DNA of 64,000 bases, taken from Shimia litoralis. GTDB taxonomy: Bacteria; Pseudomonadota; Alphaproteobacteria; Rhodobacterales; Rhodobacteraceae. Below the pieces are notes generated by a model that saw only the letters and a program-made list of their open reading frames with translations, had not been told where the DNA came from and did no database searches. A program made the position numbers and the translations under genes. The stretch is taken from NCBI RefSeq assembly GCF_005518135.1, contig NZ_SULI01000013.1:12533-76532 (forward strand). Direction: 5' to 3'. This document shows positions 61,492 through 64,000 of the stretch, piece by piece (within the stretch, counting starts at the first letter, position 1; each line of letters begins with the position of its first letter).

Positions 61492-62226
61492 TCAGTGTTT
61501 CAGCTTGAGAACGGCCTCGACCCGATTACGGACCCCCAATTTTCGATAGCTTTCTTTTGCATACTCAGAAACCGTGTGAGGAGAGATATTGCACACTTGC
61601 GCGGCTTCTTTTGTGCTCAGGCCTTGGGCAAACAAAAACATGACCTCGGCCTGTCTAGGGCTCAGCACAGCATCGGCATCCATCTTCGGGGAAATCAAAC
61701 GCTCGCGGAATCCTGCGATACGATCAGATTCAAGCAGTATTTCCTCTAGCCGACGATGGATCATCAAGCACAACAGGCGGATGTTATCCAAATTGGCGTC
61801 GACCAGCACAGTACACTCTCGCCGCTTGAGGCGTGTCCCGAGGATAAATCCACCAAACCGATCTGACCCACGAAGGCGCATTGGTAGCGCTAGGCCGGAT
61901 ACATACCCTGTTCGTTCTCCGGCAGCGACGATAAACGCGCGTTCTTCCGCGGTGAGCATGCTGTGGGAATCCAAAAACTCCGAACCCGTAAACACGTGCT
62001 CGTAAGAGTAACAACAATATCGCAAGAACGGATCATCCGCTGGCGGGTTTTCCGAATACACCTCTGGAATGTTTGTCCGCACAAACGGGGGCATCTCAGT
62101 ATCATCAGTGGCCACGTATATCGCGAACGGAAATCCATAGCTTTGGAATGTGGTTTGGGCCTGCTCCCACAAACTCGTCAGAGTGGTCTGGCTTTCGATC
62201 TTTTCGATTTCGGACCAAACACTCAA
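61492..62226 (-). CDS. LuxR-type regulator with autoinducer-binding-like domain
   Basis: A 244-residue transcription factor. The N-terminal about 165 residues resemble the autoinducer-binding domain (GFPFAIYVATD, then DDPFLRYC with the conserved Asp65-Pro66, and RTGYVSGLALPMRLRG). The C-terminal LuxR helix-turn-helix runs from about residue 188 (LSPRQAEVMFLFAQGLSTKEAA...ISPHTVSEYAKESYRKLG). Residues matching the Trp and Tyr of TraR that contact acyl-homoserine lactone are not clearly kept, so the ligand is open. No luxI-type synthase is present. The start is a TTG with GGGG upstream, inside a large inverted repeat. Confidence 0.82.
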   Translation of the reverse strand: MSVWSEIEKIESQTTLTSLWEQAQTTFQSYGFPFAIYVATDDTEMPPFVRTNIPEVYSENPPADDPFLRYCCYSYEHVFTGSEFLDSHSMLTAEERAFIVAAGERTGYVSGLALPMRLRGSDRFGGFILGTRLKRRECTVLVDANLDNIRLLCLMIHRRLEEILLESDRIAGFRERLISPKMDADAVLSPRQAEVMFLFAQGLSTKEAAQVCNISPHTVSEYAKESYRKLGVRNRVEAVLKLKH

Positions 62227-62291
62227 AACGATACCCCACTAATTCGGACACCCCCCTCAACAGGGGGGGTAGACTTGGGGGGGGTATCGTT
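62227..62291. repeat. Nested inverted repeat between luxR-type and VWA genes
   Basis: The outer arms AACGATACCCC (62227-62237) and GGGGTATCGTT (62281-62291) are perfect 11-bp complements. Within them ACCCCCC (62250-62256) and GGGGGGT (62264-62270) form a second palindrome with a seven-base loop. The outer left arm adjoins the luxR-type start and, on the minus strand, provides its likely ribosome site GGGG. Confidence 0.7.
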
Positions 62292-62337
62292 ACGGAAAAA
62301 GGTTTTGGGATCAACACCTAATGAGGAGAACCGACCA

Positions 62338-64000
62338 GTGCTTAAATTAGGGGCTACAATCGCTGGATTTCTTTTGGCGTCCGCCGCAACGGCGCAAGAG
62401 AACACCATGATTGTATTTGACGCTTCCGGCTCAATGTGGGGGCAGTTGGATGGTCGTGCAAAAATCGAAATCGCGCGGGACGCCTTTGACCAATCCCGTG
62501 ACCTGTGGGCAGGAAACCCGTCATCAGACATCGGATTGATCGCATTTGGGCACCGCCGCAAAGGCGACTGCAGTGATATCGAGGTTCTGGTCGAACCCAC
62601 ACCAGGGGCGGCTGATGTCGTCATTGAAAAAGTATCTGGCCTTTCTCCCAAAGGTAAAACGCCTCTATCTGACTCTGTACGCCTCGCAGCCGAAAGGCTG
62701 CGTTATACCGAAGACAAAGCCACGGTCATCCTTTTTTCGGACGGCGTGGAGACATGCAAAGCCGACCCCTGCGCCACCAGTGCAGAGCTGGAAGAACTGG
62801 GAATCGACTTTACCGCGCATGTGATTGGCCTAGGGATCGCAACAGACGATGACAAAGAGAAGCTGCGCTGTCTCGCGGAAAATACGGGGGGCCTGTATCG
62901 AGATGCAGCCGACACCGGATCTCTGATCAAAGCCTTTGCTGAGGTAAAAAGTACCGACCTAGTAACGGTGACTGCGTCGGATGCACCCGAAACCTTGATC
63001 GACACGGTTGTCCAAATCATTCTTGCGGAAGGCACCGTACGCCCGAATAGTGTGGCCCTGCGCGCCACCAATGTCACAAGCGGTGAGCGGCGCAACCTTG
63101 GTAACTTAACCGGTGCAGATCAAATCATCCAAGGGCTTGCGGTCTCACTACCTGCCGGAGAATGGCGCATAGAAGCGATATCGCCAGAAGGCAGTGGCGC
63201 AATTGAAGTAGATGTTCGGCCGAATTTGGAAACCGTTGATGTCCCGTTCAAGGCCGCGCTCGCACGGTTTTCCTTGGCTGACGGGTCGCCATACCTTCTT
63301 GGCGTTGAGCATGGGTTTTTCCTGACACCCTCTGCCGCCCTTCAGGCGAATGCCGAATTTACCGTGGGTTTAGTTGCGCGGGGGGCTAACGCCGACGGTG
63401 CCTTTGTTGATTACGAGTATCGCTTTGGCACTGATGGATCCGGTATGTCCTATCACACCTTTGTGTCGCCCGACCAAGCAGGTCCATATGATGTGATTGT
63501 TGCAAATGGTTCCGATGTTTTGGCGCGGTTCCCGGTGACATACGCCCAAAATGTCGTTCCGAAATGGAATGGCGCCACCCGTGGATCACCAGGGGGGCGG
63601 CTGGATATCAAGATCACTGGAGATACCTATTATTACAATAGTTTGATCCTCACCCGCGATGGCAAAACCATATCCGAAGTGACCGTGGATGGCGCAGTTT
63701 CCAAAGAAGGATGGCAATTGCAGTTGCCGGACACCTCTGGTGTGTACACATTGATCTATGCCCACAGCGGCGGCGGCGATCTGCAACAGACCCAGCTGGC
63801 CGAAATTGTCGTGGGCGACGTCACTTTACCCGATGATCCCGATACAGTGGCCCCGCCAGCGGCGCATAACACCATGCCGGATGCCACCCCGTCTCCGGCA
63901 TCACAGCACGGCAATGCCAATGAAACTGCTGATCAGCGCTTGCGCCATATCGCACCAGAAGACACCAGCTTTGCCTGCACCCAACCATTTTGTTTGCATT
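62338..64000 (+). CDS. VWA-domain exported protein (3' truncated by window)
   Basis: An exported protein of at least 554 residues, still open at the window end. A GTG start with GAGGAG upstream gives a signal peptide ending ASAATAQ (about residue 20). A von Willebrand factor A domain follows directly, with the metal-site motif DASGSMWG (Asp28, Ser30, Ser32), GKTPLSDSV and LFSDGVETC. Later regions look beta-rich, then a Pro/Ala/His-containing linker appears near residues 500-530. It is divergent from the LuxR-type gene and may be its target. The function is not known. Confidence 0.82.
   Translation, partial: MLKLGATIAGFLLASAATAQENTMIVFDASGSMWGQLDGRAKIEIARDAFDQSRDLWAGNPSSDIGLIAFGHRRKGDCSDIEVLVEPTPGAADVVIEKVSGLSPKGKTPLSDSVRLAAERLRYTEDKATVILFSDGVETCKADPCATSAELEELGIDFTAHVIGLGIATDDDKEKLRCLAENTGGLYRDAADTGSLIKAFAEVKSTDLVTVTASDAPETLIDTVVQIILAEGTVRPNSVALRATNVTSGERRNLGNLTGADQIIQGLAVSLPAGEWRIEAISPEGSGAIEVDVRPNLETVDVPFKAALARFSLADGSPYLLGVEHGFFLTPSAALQANAEFTVGLVARGANADGAFVDYEYRFGTDGSGMSYHTFVSPDQAGPYDVIVANGSDVLARFPVTYAQNVVPKWNGATRGSPGGRLDIKITGDTYYYNSLILTRDGKTISEVTVDGAVSKEGWQLQLPDTSGVYTLIYAHSGGGDLQQTQLAEIVVGDVTLPDDPDTVAPPAAHNTMPDATPSPASQHGNANETADQRLRHIAPEDTSFACTQPFCLH

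Noticed and set aside
1-64000. CRISPR arrays, rRNA genes or prophage modules
   Set aside because: No spaced direct repeats, rRNA sequence or phage structural genes were seen.

Overview
This window looks like a chromosomal segment of a marine Rhodobacterales alphaproteobacterium of the Roseobacter group. The case rests on the housekeeping gene orders (addB-addA-trxA, dnaK-dnaJ, a foldase-argJ-mutT operon beside secA, rimP-nusA-ylxR-infB), a DUF1127 small protein, a dnaK promoter of the alphaproteobacterial RpoH type, and moderate GC. The species cannot be named from sequence alone.

Layout. 1-6.9 kb: AddAB recombination nuclease (addB cut at the window start), thioredoxin and two tandem Lin0512-family paralogues. 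6.9-10 kb: hslV without an adjacent hslU, a DUF1127 protein and a membrane-bound sugar-nucleotide dehydratase. 10-17.9 kb: dnaK-dnaJ, an orphan amino-acid-type binding protein, radC, and an envelope gene pair (anchored protein plus a phosphate-binding-like/OmpA fusion) downstream of secA. 18-23.7 kb: secA diverges from a foldase-argJ-mutT operon. 23.7-29.1 kb: rimP-nusA-ylxR-infB on the minus strand, preceded by an unexplained terminated leader RNA. 29.4-33.7 kb: a two-gene RND efflux operon. 33.8-44.1 kb: a minus-strand run of mtgA, a GST, queG, a stand-alone HyuA-type protein, an anchored parvulin overlapping a HupE/UreJ protein, and a fused HyuA-HyuB protein. 44.2-51.5 kb: gltD and gltB separated by a GFA-fold protein and an exported unknown protein. 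51.7-53.9 kb: uppP, an NDUFA9-like reductase and tRNA-Leu(CAG).

Downstream of tRNA-Leu the character changes. From about 54 to 60.8 kb there is a GC-richer block: a possible transposase remnant, a histidine-tailed NreB-like MFS protein, a divergent small exported protein, and a NikABCDE-type ABC importer. In this importer the 3' end of nikB and the 5' end of nikC appear to have been lost in one deletion, so it is probably broken. A gene-poor 665 bp follows. A LuxR-type regulator then diverges from a VWA-domain protein that runs off the window. Between these two lies a nested inverted repeat whose outer arm includes the likely Shine-Dalgarno of the luxR gene.

No CRISPR array, rRNA or intact integrase was seen. 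The least explained signals are the rimP leader RNA, the luxR/VWA palindrome and the rearranged importer.
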